From positions 1,302,001 through 1,366,000 of the forward strand of contig LSAX01000009.1 in NCBI GenBank assembly GCA_001557505.1: a stretch of DNA of 64,000 nt, written 5' to 3'. Below, one piece after another: positions 46,770 to 57,781 of this stretch. Source of the stretch: Reticulascus tulasneorum (taxonomy: Eukaryota > Ascomycota > Sordariomycetes > Glomerellales > Reticulascaceae). The translations under genes and the position numbers were made by a program. The notes beneath the pieces were generated by a model, which saw nothing but the letters and a program-made list of their open reading frames with translations, was not told where the DNA came from and ran no database searches. Positions within the stretch are counted from its first letter, which is position 1, and every line of letters begins with the position of its first letter.

Positions 46770-47203
46770 TTACTGGTTCTGCATCTGGGCGGACATGGCG
46801 GCGTTGTGTTCCTGGAAGCGCTCGCTGAGACGCTGCTGGGAGAACATTTGCTTCTGCACGCAGCGGGTGATGCATCCACCCTCGCGGGAAGAGAGGGATT
46901 TGGATGTGAAGTCGTCGATGCAGGAGGTGAAGCAGTGGTCGACCAGGTTGCCGAAGAGCTGGAAGAAAGTGATTTGTTAGCTGCGCATGCTCCGAAGGAT
47001 TCAACAGCGAGGTTGAAAACGGGGAGGAGGAATTGGGAGGAGAGAAATTCGTACGTTCATGAATTCCTTGACCTGGCGCTTTTGGAGCCGTTGCTCGAGC
47101 TGGCGCTGCTCCGTTTGGCTTAATCTGGGGGAGGAGGGAGGTTAGTGAGGTTCGAGGCTTGAATAGTTGCGGAGAGGAGGAAAGGCGGGACGTACGATTC
47201 CAT
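46770..47203 (-). CDS. TIM9: Mitochondrial small Tim chaperone Tim9
   Basis: Three exons: 47203..47196 (only 8 nt, Met-Glu and part of Ser), 47124..47055 and 46958..46770, with introns of 71 and 96 bp, giving 88 residues. The twin CX3C motif is Cys35-X3-Cys39-X15-Cys55-X3-Cys59, and the helices KRQVKEFMNLFGNLV and ERFQEHNAAM flank it. The sequences DFTSKSLSSRE and the tail favour Tim9 over Tim10 or Tim8. Tim9 pairs with Tim10 as a hexamer in the intermembrane space and escorts hydrophobic carrier and barrel proteins. Correct reading depends on splicing, because the open frames on this strand otherwise run through the introns. Confidence 0.93.
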
Positions 47204-47897
47204 ATTGGCTTCGGGGGAGATGTGTGGTGGTCGTGGAGGATCGGGAGTGGGAAATGGCTGGATGGTAGATAGCTTCTGGTGTTGACGATGATGAAATTTC
47301 TTGGGTATCGGGGATGGACTTTGAGGCGCGCGATGTTGAAGCTCCCTGGTCTGCGCTCGCCAATCAAAAGTGGTGTCGCATTATTGTTCAGCCGCTACGC
47401 TTCCTTAGGTGCTTAGGTACTTTCTGGCTCCGGTGGGGCGGATTCGGCACCTACTGGTCTCGATTATTGAGTGTGCATGGCATGCGTGCATGACAGATCT
47501 GTATTATTTCACAGAACGCAGGCTTCGTTACTCAATTACTTAGTACATCATCTGATTTGAAGGCTGAGCACTCATCTCAGCTTATCTACTAGGTATTCCT
47601 TTAAAAAATGCTCTGGCTGCTGTGAGGACATGTCAGACTCGGGTGTCCGGCAGTCGAGAACTGCCTTTTGCAGATCCCATTCCAAGGTAGCTGGGGCGCT
47701 GTAGACTGGAATTAGCGGGAGGGCGCGCGGACATCAACGTCCGCTATAGGCGGTCTACATGTGGTAAGCCTCCGCGACTGTCTCGGGACGCACTGTAAGC
47801 TCCAGTACTGAATAGTCGCGGTTCAACCGTAAGTAAAATTTCCATTGAGCACTGTACGCAATTAGATTTGTTCAAACCGTCTTTTGTCACAACCCGT

Positions 47898-47904
47898 TGA
47901 CTCA
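47898..47904 (+). promoter_or_regulatory. TGACTCA, CPC1/Gcn4-type site (distal)
   Basis: A perfect TGACTCA heptamer 116 bases upstream of the trp-1 start codon. This is the established binding site of Gcn4/CPC1, which derepresses amino-acid genes under starvation. Confidence 0.7.
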
Positions 47905-47983
47905 CTCGCTCCACCGCGGCGTCGAGATCATTGACTTTTCTCGAGAGCCAAGATTCAAAAGACTGCTCCAGGAGACTCTAAAT

Positions 47984-47990
47984 TGACTCA
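47984..47990 (+). promoter_or_regulatory. TGACTCA, CPC1/Gcn4-type site (proximal)
   Basis: A second perfect TGACTCA 30 bases before the trp-1 ATG. It may fall within the leader, depending on the transcription start. Two copies in 93 bases support real cross-pathway control. Confidence 0.55.
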
Positions 47991-48019
47991 TTCAATCTCG
48001 CTACCACCGAGTTTCCAAG

Positions 48020-50351
48020 ATGCCAACACTGGATATCATAGACCACTCACCCCACCACCCTGACCCTTCGCCACCGATACCGACTGCGTCCAATCTCATC
48101 CTCATCGACAACTACGACTCGTTCACCTGGAATGTCTACCAGTACCTCGTTCTCGAGGGCGCCGCCGTCACGGTGTTTAGGAATGACAAGATCACTCTCG
48201 AGGAGCTGATCAAGAAGAACCCGACTCAGTTGATCATCAGCCCCGGACCCGGTCATCCCACCACAGACTCTGGCATTAGTCGGGATGCTATCAGGCACTT
48301 TGCCGGCAAGATTCCCATATTCGGTGTCTGCATGGGCCAGTAAGTCTGTCATGGCGCAAGCTCTCGAACAATTCTTACTTTCCATTAGGCAATGCATCTT
48401 TGATGTGTACGGTGGCGAGGTCAGCTCTGCTGGGGAATGGTTGCACGGGAAGACCTCCCCATTGACCCACGATGCCAAGGGCATCTACGTCGGCATACCA
48501 CAGGATCTCCCGGTCACCAGGTATCATTCTCTTGCGGGTACACATCTCACTCTCCCAAGCTGTCTCGAGATCACCTCCTGGATCGTCAAAGATGACGGCT
48601 CCAAGGGAGTCATCCAGGGCGTAAGGCACAAGGAGTACACCATCGAGGGAGTGCAATTCCACCCAGAGAGCATCTTGACAGCTGAAGGACGCACGATGCT
48701 CCGGAACTTCTTGCACTTGCAAGGCGGCACCTGGGAGGAGAACACGCGCCTACAAAGCAGCTCCTCTACTAATGGCACATCGGCCAAGCCAGTCCCGGCA
48801 AAGAAGAACAATATTTTGCAACAGATATATGCCAACAGAAAAGCCGCCGTTGCTATCCAGAAGGAGATCCCATCCCAGAGACCTGCAGACCTTCAAGCGG
48901 CATACGACCTGAATGGTGCCCCACCACAAATCTCCCTCGTCGACCGATTGCGACAGACCCCCTTTGACGTGAGTCTTATGGCGGAAATCAAGCGAGCGTC
49001 TCCATCCAAGGGGATTTTCGATCTCGGCATCTCGGCACCGATACAGGCCCAGAAATACGCGCTCGCTGGTGCCAGCGTAATATCCGTTCTAACCGAGCCG
49101 GAATGGTTCAAGGGCAGTATTGAAGATCTGAGAGCAGTGAGGCAAGTTTTGAATGGGATGCCGAACAGGCCTGCCATTCTGAGAAAGGAGTTCATTTTTG
49201 AGGAGTATCAGATTCTTGAAGCCAGACTCGCAGGGGCTGATACCGTATTGCTCATTGTGAAGATGCTGGATAATGAATTGCTCACAAGACTATACAAGTA
49301 CTCGCTGTCACTAGGAATGGAGCCGCTAGTGGAAGTCCAGAATGCAGCGGAGATGTCAACTGCATTGAAACTTGGCTCAAAGGTCATTGGAGTCAACAAT
49401 CGCAACCTGGAGAGCTTCGAAGTGGATCTGGACACAACTAGCCGGCTGAGAAGCATGGTTCCCGAAAACACCATTATATGTGCCTTAAGCGGCATCAACT
49501 CCCATCAGGATGTGCTCATGTGCAAGAATGACGGGATCAACGCGATCCTCGTCGGCGAAGCTATCATGCGGGCTGCGGATACCGGCAAATTCATCCGTGA
49601 ACTTTGTTCCGGAACGGGTGCCGAGCCTGCGCAAGAAAAGACACATCCCCTATTCGTCAAGATCTGCGGTACTCGAAGCTTAGAGGCAGCAACAGAAGCA
49701 GTAAAGGCCGGAGCAGAATTCATTGGGATAAATCTTGTGCCCACCGCCAAGCGACGCGTGTCAGACGAGGCGGCGCTGGCTATCTCAGCAGCTCTTCATT
49801 CTTGGTCAGCGCCTACGACGAGACCGACAAGTAAGATTCCAGCCAACCAGGCGACGGATTATTATGCCGCAGCGGTTTCGAGGTTGTCTAGCCCACGACC
49901 CCTGTTGGCGGGCATCTTTCAGAACCAACCCCTGGACGAGGTGCTCGAATTGCAGAAAAAGTTCAACCTCGATATCGTCCAACTGCACGGCGATGAGCCT
50001 CTAGAATGGGCAAGCCTTATTCCTGTCCCAGTCATCCGATGCTTCAAGCCCGGCCAAGTCGGCGTGGGTCTTCGAGGATATCACACGATCCCCCTACTCG
50101 ACTCCGGTGCTGGCTCGGGGAAACTTCTGGATGTGTCAAATGTCAAGGCAGTCTTGGCGAAAGATCCAGAGCTGCGAGTGATGCTTGCTGGGGGACTGAA
50201 TCCCGATAATGTCGCTGATGCCGTAAAGGCACTTGGTGAGTACGGGGATAGGGTCATTGGTGTGGATGTGAGTAGCGGTGTTGAGCAGGATGGGAAGCAG
50301 AGTCTTGAGAAGATCAGGTCGTTTGTGAAGGCTGCCAAGGGGTTTAGATAG
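48020..50351 (+). CDS. trp-1: Trifunctional tryptophan-synthesis enzyme (GATase / IGPS / PRAI)
   Basis: Exons 48020..48339 and 48389..50351, with a 49-bp intron (GTAAGT...CATTAG), give 760 residues, matching the usual fungal TrpC/Trp-1 size. Domain order: glutamine amidotransferase of anthranilate synthase (about 25-240; Cys104 in FGVCMGQ, catalytic His in VQFHPES); indole-3-glycerol-phosphate synthase (about 265-520; [37 protein letters not shown]); and phosphoribosylanthranilate isomerase (about 535-760; [31 protein letters not shown]). It serves three steps of tryptophan synthesis together with a separate anthranilate synthase component I. All the catalytic signatures I looked for are present. 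Confidence 0.98.
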
Positions 50352-51224
50352 AGAGTGACTAGATCGGGTATATCCATGGCAAATTCTCAGGTTAGAAGAT
50401 TATGAGTGTGTTTTCCTGGCATAGCGTTGTCTGCCTTGGATGATATCGCTGATGCTCCTTTCTCGTTTGCCCATATTAGTGACAATCTTCTCGTACCCTA
50501 ATCATTGCTGGCTTCTAAGTCTCCATGAACTCAGGTTCGGGTAGGTTCTTCTTGTCACTGCACTCGGGGTAATGATCAAATCATGAGTCTATATGTTAGT
50601 GCAAGGCATGCCATCAACATCATCTACCTCATCCTCGACAGCAACAAATCAATGAGCAACTTGACACATTATTAGATGCTAATCTCACTCCATACCCTCA
50701 GTTCTTATCACAATTGTCCTATCGTTCACTCATCCTTCGTTCTGGTGCCCAAAAAGGGGAGGATGGCTCGCCTGTCTTTCCAGGTTTTGCGCTCTTTCCT
50801 TTCGACTATTTTCAAGCTCCTCGAGCCTTAAATTTCTTCGTGAATTCTTTTGAATAATAAGATTCGTATCCTGCCCCGCCTACTGGTTGGTCACTACAAT
50901 CTCAGCTGCCGTTCAGATCACTCAGGTATATTGATGCCATTCACGGACTTTCCCATTGAGGGATTGTTCAGTGAATACTCACCACGAAACGACTATTTAC
51001 TGCTCTGTCGTTACTTCTATTGTCTCGAAATTCTTCTTTCTGGAGATTTCTTTCCACCATCTTCAATCATACCGCTTCTCGGTTTCGAAGACTGATCGCT
51101 GCGAGTGACTTACCCAGTTCAAACTCAACACTTCGTGGTCAAATTCCTATCCCATCTCTTACCCATACATCTTTCCTATTCTGAAATCACGTTTGTCCGA
51201 ATCCCCGTACATACGGTTCCTATC
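50352..51224. other. Intergenic, trp-1 3' end and leader of the BRCT gene
   Basis: About 870 bases between tandem genes. Rich in C/T toward 51224. It contains upstream open frames (50850..51095, 51105..) without features. Nothing else was seen. Confidence 0.5.
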
Positions 51225-53314
51225 ATGCCGAGAGGAATCTTCAAGGGCATGGTGATTGCGGCCGCTGGCCCAATGCCAGACCAGCTCACGGACGACAAGC
51301 TCAAGGCATGGACTCAAATTCGAAAAGGCAGGTTCTCACAAGACATGGATGACTCCGTCACTCATCTTCTGTGCACAATCGAGCAGTTCAAGAATCGAGT
51401 CCCTCGTGGTACGTGGTCTGCTTTCGCTATCTTGGACAACTGCATTAATCTGGCCGCTTGTTGTAGTCAAAGAGGCACTCCGTCGGGGCAAGAATGCCGT
51501 CCATGTTGTACACGTTGACTGGTTTGAATCCTCCTGCCTCCGTGAGGTGAAGAAATCTGAGCGTGAGTACGGTTTCAACAAAGTTCTTCAAAGAGAACGA
51601 GAGAGGGCACAGAAGCAACGTGAGAAGGAGAAGAAGGAGCGAAATTTGATCAAAGCCGAGACTTGGGTTAACCCTGGTAGGTGGACCTTTTACCACTGCT
51701 TGCCTTATACTGATTATCTAGACTTGTTCCACATATTCACGGATGTGCACAACTTTCGATACGACTTTGAGCTCCGTCGCAGATACGAAGATGAGTTTGG
51801 TGTATGCAATGAGAAATGGCAACTATGCGTATCAACCCCCACCCCCGATAAATGGCGAAAGGCAAGATAGATTCTAACAGGAAACAGGTCTTCGAATCTA
51901 ATGCTAGGCCACGACTATACTGGTTCGCCGCCAAGTTCTTCAAGCAAACGGACGCGGGAGTCTGGCGTCATTCCGGCACTCACCGTCCTACCGAATGCGC
52001 AGGCATGATATTTGGCCCGAAGAAAAAGCTTGGTAAGAAGGTGCATGGCGACCGTTTGCCCGGCCAGTTTGAGCTCTTCAAGGAATTCTTCCATGCAAAG
52101 ACGGGTATCGAGTGGGCTGATCGAGTCATCCGAGCTGGTCTTACGGACAAAAGCCTGTTCCAGTACATGCTTCCGGTACGTTACACAGTTAACGGGCAAG
52201 AACGCATCAAAATATATACTGACTTCCTTAGACAAGAGGAAAGCCTCCTGGTGGGAACTTCCGTGGCAAGATCGACTACGAGACGTGCCTGAAGCTCAAT
52301 TCCGAGCGGCGGCGTCTTTGGCATGAGTTGTTTGGTGACGAGCTTGATGACAACCTTGTCTTTGAGGACGAGGTTGAGCAGGTGGCTAGGGATATCATTG
52401 AAAATGCCATCGAAGAGGCTGCTACACAGCCCCAGGAAACCTTGGCGACGAAGGAGGCTGCGAAGCAGGCTGTCGGAGAAATCGCGTCAAAACTTGGCAG
52501 ACCCCGTACCCCTAAGAGAGAAGTTGGTTTCGATGCCGTCGAGATGCGAAATAGCAATGGAACAGCGGCCACGGAGACCACAGCAGCGGGCATCTTCACC
52601 AGAGGCTCTACAAACTTCGATGATACAACCACACCAGAAACACCATACGACACTTCTATTGACGCCATAGCGCAGCTTGATGGGGCATATTCCCCTGAGC
52701 GTACCGTCGAAGATTTCGTGGACAAGAAACACGTCTTACAGAGACCGCCAGGAGGCGTGTCTGAACGTAACTTCAAAGTTCCCGCCAATGCCCTCGGCAA
52801 GAACGTCCTAAGAGACCAGCCTACCTACTTTACAGCGAAGCACGAGGACGACGTCAAGACGAAGATCACTGTAAACGCAGCGGGCAACGAAGGCTTCCGT
52901 TTCTTCAACAATTTTATCACACCACTACCTCCAGCACCCATCCCTCTCAACTCAACCAACCGAGTATGGGAGATCGAAGCCGAAGAAACGGAGTTGGAGA
53001 GCACAGCCGTGGCTCTTATGGACGAGATCAGTGGTGCCCCTGCAGGATCTATCATGCCACACGCCATGCACTCACAGTTTGGCTTGAAAAACGAGTACAT
53101 GTCCGGAGCTGAGGTAGAATCATCTGGCGAGGCCATGTACCGGGTATCCCGCGAGTTCGAGCCCTATTTCCGAGCGAACATCCGCGCTGACTGGGCCGAG
53201 ACTGGGACTGCACTTAGCCGAGCGCATCATGGAGGACCAGGTCGCCGCCATGCAGACCGGCGCATGGGATATCATGATCAACTGGGTTTCGAATGCTGCC
53301 GTGGTTGGAACTGA
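51225..53314 (+). CDS. BRCT plus WGR-like domain protein
   Basis: Proposed exons are 51225..51408, 51467..51676, 51722..51828, 51888..52175 and 52232..53314 (introns 58, 45, 59 and 56 bp), 623 residues. Residues 1-95 form a BRCT domain (MPRGIFKGMVIAAAG... to VHVVHVDWFESSCL). A basic coiled-coil-like stretch follows (RERERAQKQREKEKKERN). Then comes a WGR-like region: FRYDFELRRR, KWQLCVFESNARPRLYWF and FKEFFHAKTGIEWADRV, the last resembling the F-X3-F-X2-KTG-X-W-X2-R segment of PARP WGR domains. No PARP catalytic signature is present. The C-terminal half is acidic and low-complexity. Near 53200 the reading frame is doubtful: a neighbouring frame encodes a better-looking end that stops at 53324. 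No specific function can be named; a DNA-damage or chromatin role is inferred from BRCT and WGR. Confidence 0.75.
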
Positions 53315-53477
53315 GGAGGCATAGAGTAGACGAGGTAGAACTGGGATCGTCCGCTCGTAGACTGGGTACTTCGGATTTCTCAGTAGATAGTTGCTCCGTA
53401 CATAACAAATCGATGCCCTGTCCTAGGTATACCCTGCGCCGTGCCATGCGTATATAACTACATCCATTTTTCCTCTT

Positions 53478-54574
53478 TCAGAACCGCAACTTGGGTAATA
53501 CAAAGACAAGCAGCACTAGCGCAACCATCATCCCATACACCCACGCGAAGAGCATCATGCGGCCCCACCACCCCTTCCCCTCCGTCATGCGCCTCAGCGT
53601 CCCCATCCTACGGCTCGCGGCATCCATGCCGCGCTCCGTCTTCTCCATGCCGTCGCCCGCGCGGTCGACGACGCTCTTGTCCTCGTCCAGGGTGCTGGAG
53701 AAGCGCTGCGACGACGTCTTGAGCGCGCCGGCCATCTTGAGGATGGACTCGGAGAGGGCGTCTTGCTCCACGCGCTGCTGGTCCAGGATGGCTTCGGCGG
53801 TGGCGGTCGAGGATTGTGTGGTTGGCGGGGCCTTGCGGCGGGAGGCGAAGAGGGCGCTGCGCGAGGTGGAGGCCGAGGTCGTGTCTGCAGTGTCTATGGC
53901 CGTGGGTTGGTTGGTGCGTGACCGGAGCTCAGAGGTTGTGGTGGTTTGCGATTGCCCTGGTGGGGGATGTGCTTGGACTGGTGGCGGGAGGTCCGGTATC
54001 TCTGGCTCCTCTTCCTCTGCTTCGTCTGTATCTTCGGTGTGTATATCTGTCGACCTTGAGTCCATGCTCTCGCTTGGTGTGGGTATGATCTCTCCCAATA
54101 TGTCTTCGCCATCCGAGCTGTTGTCGTCATCGTCGGCATGTAACTAAACAACCCATTAGTCCAAGACAACTTTGTGAACCCAAGGGATCGTGTACTTGTC
54201 CTAGATCATTCATCCGGTCTATCAATTGCTCGAGGAGCTCCCTTCTCTGATTCAGTTCTACTTGCATCTCTTGCCTTCGCGATTGCACTTTGACAGCAAG
54301 CGCATCACGCTCGAGCCTGGTGAGTAAACTCCTGGCATACTCGAGGTTCTATTGATATCCGTTGATTAGCGCAACCCCCGCAGTCCCTGGACTTATTACC
54401 TACCCTGTTCAGTCTCGCCCTCTCAAACTCGCTCGATCGTAGTCTCCGTTCCCGGTCCTGGTCCGCCCGGAGGATCGTCTGTTCCAAACGGCTTAAAAGT
54501 TGGTTTAGCTCCGCTGCGCCTTTCTCGGGCGAGCTGCTCGGCGATGTGGGCGTGAGTTGTGATAGTCGTGCCAT
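53478..54574 (-). CDS. USE1: ER SNARE Use1
   Basis: Exons 54574..54404, 54348..54196 and 54143..53478 (introns 55 and 52 bp) give 329 residues. The N-terminal part (MARLSQLTPT..., AAELNQLLSRLEQTIL) forms helices. An acidic, Pro- and Thr-rich middle follows. The C-terminal SNARE-like segment runs from about ILDQQRVEQDALSESILKMAG through EDKSVVDRAGDGMEKTERGMDAA. It ends in a membrane anchor, about residues 305-325, and a short KLRF tail. This layout is that of Use1, a Q-SNARE in Golgi-to-ER retrograde transport that works with Sec20, Ufe1 and the Dsl1 complex. Confidence in the family rests on the SNARE motif plus tail anchor. Confidence 0.85.
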
Positions 54575-55308
54575 GTTGAATATGTGGCAGCTTTGACGAT
54601 GTCTGGATCTCCAAGTCGCTGGCCTGGAAACTTGGAGGGGAACGTGGAAGCTTGGCGTTGTCGATTGTTGGTCAAGCCACCGTGGCTGAAGCTCACCTTG
54701 ACAGGTTGCACGGGCCACATTACATGTGGATGACCACCTCATACTTCCATTTACATGCGGCTGGTATTGAGAATGGATCTCACAAACTTGACATCTTCGC
54801 AACCAAGTTTTCCATCTCGTGCGCATATATTCACCTGCCGGTCCTCTTGAAGCTATTTCCATGTTTCCTTCTTGCAATGTCTACTTTCTGGCAGGACTTA
54901 AAACTACTCGAGAGTTACACGGCATGTCAAGTTGCAGTTTCCAGTCCTTCAGGACATTCAACAGCTTTAATGCTAATCCAAAGCTTCAAAGTTGCGAAGT
55001 TTGAAGGACTTAAACTTCAATGTTCGAATTACGCAACAGGAATGGATGGAGGCTCATATGCCTGTAGAAGCAGTTGTAGTATTCGTACCATGACAGTTTT
55101 TCCCTCCTTTGAAGTCCAGTTCGCGCCATCGAAGGCAGGAGATGCACGAACTCCCCGAGACCATCCTCCACATGTAACGCAGTAGCAGATCCATCGCATG
55201 CCCTATATCCAATCCCGAACTCAAATGCGCCAAAACGCCCTATCCATGCCCTACAGCCCCGATCCTACGCCAATCCAGAATTCAGGGTCAGTACGATCCA
55301 ACTGATGC
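54575..55308. other. Intergenic upstream of USE1
   Basis: About 730 bases between two minus-strand genes. An open frame at 54652..55185 begins only at TTG and has no features. A small inverted repeat (GAAGTTT / AAACTTC with a 9-base loop) lies at 54996-55018. Confidence 0.5.
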
Positions 55309-55914
55309 CTACGCCGCGTCCTTCTTCGGCTCCTTGTCAAGCGCATTCCGCAGTCGCTCATCCTGTCGCTTCCAATGGCTCCCCTCTTCATAGTTCTTGC
55401 TAATCTTCAGCGCATTGCGCAGCCGTTCACTCTCCTTGATCTTGGCGTCCGCCATCTCATGCACCTGATGGCTCTTGAAGGCTCCCTTGCGCGGGGTGCC
55501 GCTAGATGACTTCTTGTTCATTTCGGAGAGGAGCTTCTGGCGGAGCGCGTCGCACTTCTTTTCGATTTCTTCTTCGTCGACACTGGGGGACGTTAGTCCA
55601 CATGAACCCTTGATGTATAGGCAGCAGAGAGAGGGTATCTCGAAAGTGTCCATATGGAAAGAGACATATAGTTAGAGAACATACCCTTCATCTTCGAGCT
55701 GGTCCCTCAAGTCGAACACCTGCACCTCGACCTCCCGTTTTCGGTCATGCTCCAAGATTCCCTTGTCTGGTTGCCTTTGCCGATGGCGCAACGAATCCAG
55801 ATCGGTGGGGTACGGCGCACTATGATCCCGTGGCCGAATGTGCGCAAGATTGCGCTGCACATATCCGGAGGTGCCGCTACCTCGCGGCGTCGAAAGTCCT
55901 ACGTTGTCAGACAT
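55309..55914 (-). CDS. CWC21: Pre-mRNA splicing factor Cwc21
   Basis: Exons 55914..55685 and 55582..55309, with a 102-bp intron (GTATGT...CCCAG), give 167 residues. It starts MSDNVGLSTPRGSGTSGYVQRN, the highly conserved N-terminus shared by Cwc21/cwf21 and human SRRM2. Exon 2 begins the cwf21 domain (VDEEEIEKKCDALRQKLLSEM), followed by a Lys/Arg/Glu-rich helix ending in KKDAA. Cwc21 sits in the spliceosome catalytic core beside Prp8 and Snu114. Length and composition fit fungal members. Confidence 0.93.
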
Positions 55915-56303
55915 TGTTGTTGAATCGCTGTTTTGTGTCCGTGTCTAGAGGGTCCCGGATGGTGCTAGAAGGGTGGGATGATGGAGATGTTAGTGGAAGT
56001 TTTGGTGGGGTACAGGGTGACATTCGGGCGGTGAGGAAGTCAATGCACATATGGAATGCGAAGTGAGCGGCAGAAAAGTTGGTGGGGTAGTAGAATGTGG
56101 GCGAGGACTTCCAGAAGTGGATAGTGAGTCAGGACGAGTCATCCAAACTCCAAGAAGAGAATACGCGGGGAAAGCTTTGGAACCTGTGAGATATCCTTAT
56201 ATACACGTCGGTTCCCGAGTCTTGAACATCTTGGAACCCAAGATTCTATCGATACCGGAATCAGCTTCATATTAGAAGACGGGAGACGGGCTAAACGAGC
56301 GCC
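55915..56303. other. Divergent promoter CWC21 / CDC123
   Basis: About 390 bases between the start codons of two divergent genes. No clear TATA box or repeat was recognised. Confidence 0.5.
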
Positions 56304-57539
56304 ATGCCGACCTTCGAAAATTCCACCGCGGGGCAGCACCACGGCACCCAAGCAGCGAGCTCTGCATCCGACGGCAGAGAACCACCATTTCCGCCAGTCA
56401 CAAGAGATCACGTACTGAACTGCTCCTACGATAGCTGGTTCCCCAAGTACCGCACAAGTACGATTAAGTCGCGAATCATAAAACTCTCGCCCGAGTTCGT
56501 GGAATACATCCGCGAGGATGGTATCATCCTTGCCGATGATGATGTGTCACCGGAGGACGACGACGACGAAGAATGGGAGCCCGATGGTGCGACACAAGCT
56601 CGCATGACCTCTTCGCAGGATGAAGACGACTCGGACTCGGAGTCCGAGATAGAAAGCAACTTGCCCCCGAATTCACGCTTCCCAGAGATCCACCAAGAAA
56701 TCAAAAACAAGATCCTCGAGCTCGGTGGTGCCGTTGCCCCGAAGCTAAATTGGTCATCTCCCAAAGACGCAACCTGGATCTCGGCCAAGCAGAACACGCT
56801 GAAATGCACCTCTCCCAACGACATATATCTGCTGCTCAAGAGCTCAAGTTTTGTGAGCCACGACCTAGAGCACGCATTCGACGGCACTGTGGCCTCGACT
56901 TCGCCACGGCCGTTCCAGCCAGTGCTGGTGCTGCGACCGTTCTTCGCGCCGCACCCCGCACTGGAATTTCGGTGCTTTGTGAAGCAAAGGACACTGGTTG
57001 GGCTTTGCCAAAGGGACTGGAACCGTTATGAATTTCTGCAAAAATATCGACCGGCGATCGTCTCCAAAGTAGGCGACTTTTTCGAGGAGAAACTGAGGTT
57101 CTCGTTTCCGGATGGGAGTTTCGTGTTTGATGTGTATATACCAGAGGACGGCACCTCGGTGGATAGGCTTGGTCGGGTTCGACTTGTTGATATCAACCCC
57201 TGGGCGCCGACGACGGATAGCTTACTCTTCGACTGGGGGGAGCTATTGGATTGGAAGGTCCCTCAGCCAATGCTGGGCTCGGTTGTGAACGAGGAACCGG
57301 CCGAGGGCAGTAGCGCGGAAGAGACGACGGACGACGACGACGCTGATGAGATCGTCCCAGAGCTGAGGCTTATTGAAAAGGACAGTGCGGTTTGCGCACC
57401 GCAATACTCAGCACATAAAATGCCTAAGGAGGTCGTCGATGCCAGTATGGGTGGTGAAGGGGGTATGAGAGAGTTTGCGGCTCTGTGGAGGGAGATGGCC
57501 GAGGGACGAGGAGGCGACATATGGGAGCCAAGTGCTTGA
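56304..57539 (+). CDS. CDC123: eIF2 assembly chaperone Cdc123 (D123 family)
   Basis: A single exon of 411 residues. It opens with RDHVLNCSYDSWFPKYR, diagnostic of the D123 family. Further signatures are LNWSSPKDATWIS, CTSPNDIYLLLKSS, LEFRCFVKQRTLVGLCQRD and VRLVDINPWAPTTDSLLFDW, which carry the ATP-grasp-like nucleotide and metal-binding residues. An acidic insert (about 80-125) separates the first two. Cdc123 binds eIF2-gamma and promotes assembly of the eIF2 trimer, and so affects translation start and cell-cycle entry. The start ATG is 27 bases after an in-frame stop, with no better upstream choice. Confidence 0.95.
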   Translation: MPTFENSTAGQHHGTQAASSASDGREPPFPPVTRDHVLNCSYDSWFPKYRTSTIKSRIIKLSPEFVEYIREDGIILADDDVSPEDDDDEEWEPDGATQARMTSSQDEDDSDSESEIESNLPPNSRFPEIHQEIKNKILELGGAVAPKLNWSSPKDATWISAKQNTLKCTSPNDIYLLLKSSSFVSHDLEHAFDGTVASTSPRPFQPVLVLRPFFAPHPALEFRCFVKQRTLVGLCQRDWNRYEFLQKYRPAIVSKVGDFFEEKLRFSFPDGSFVFDVYIPEDGTSVDRLGRVRLVDINPWAPTTDSLLFDWGELLDWKVPQPMLGSVVNEEPAEGSSAEETTDDDDADEIVPELRLIEKDSAVCAPQYSAHKMPKEVVDASMGGEGGMREFAALWREMAEGRGGDIWEPSA

Positions 57540-57781
57540 GGCCCGAATTAACAAATTTTGCTCGAGGAACTGACTACGAGCATTCTGTCACTCCGTGGAG
57601 TATTCTGACAGCTGTAACATGATACCAAAGACAACCAAAATAATGCGACTTAACAGGTGCCCAGCACAGCGTAAGTTCCAATGTGATACCCAAGGCCACC
57701 TCGTCCAAATGCCACCAGAACGCCCTGCTCATAAAGAAAAGAGGTCGAGGGTTGATTTCGCGCCGTTCCGTGCTTTCCCAG

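Larger units (their letters stand above)
47204..48019. other. Divergent promoter region TIM9 / trp-1
   Basis: About 816 bases between divergent genes. Two TGACTCA sites lie near the trp-1 start (separate entries). No gene was seen. Confidence 0.55.

Noticed and set aside
54652..55185. 177-codon open frame on the plus strand
   Set aside because: Starts only at TTG, no domain, composition unlike neighbouring genes; lies in the USE1 upstream region.
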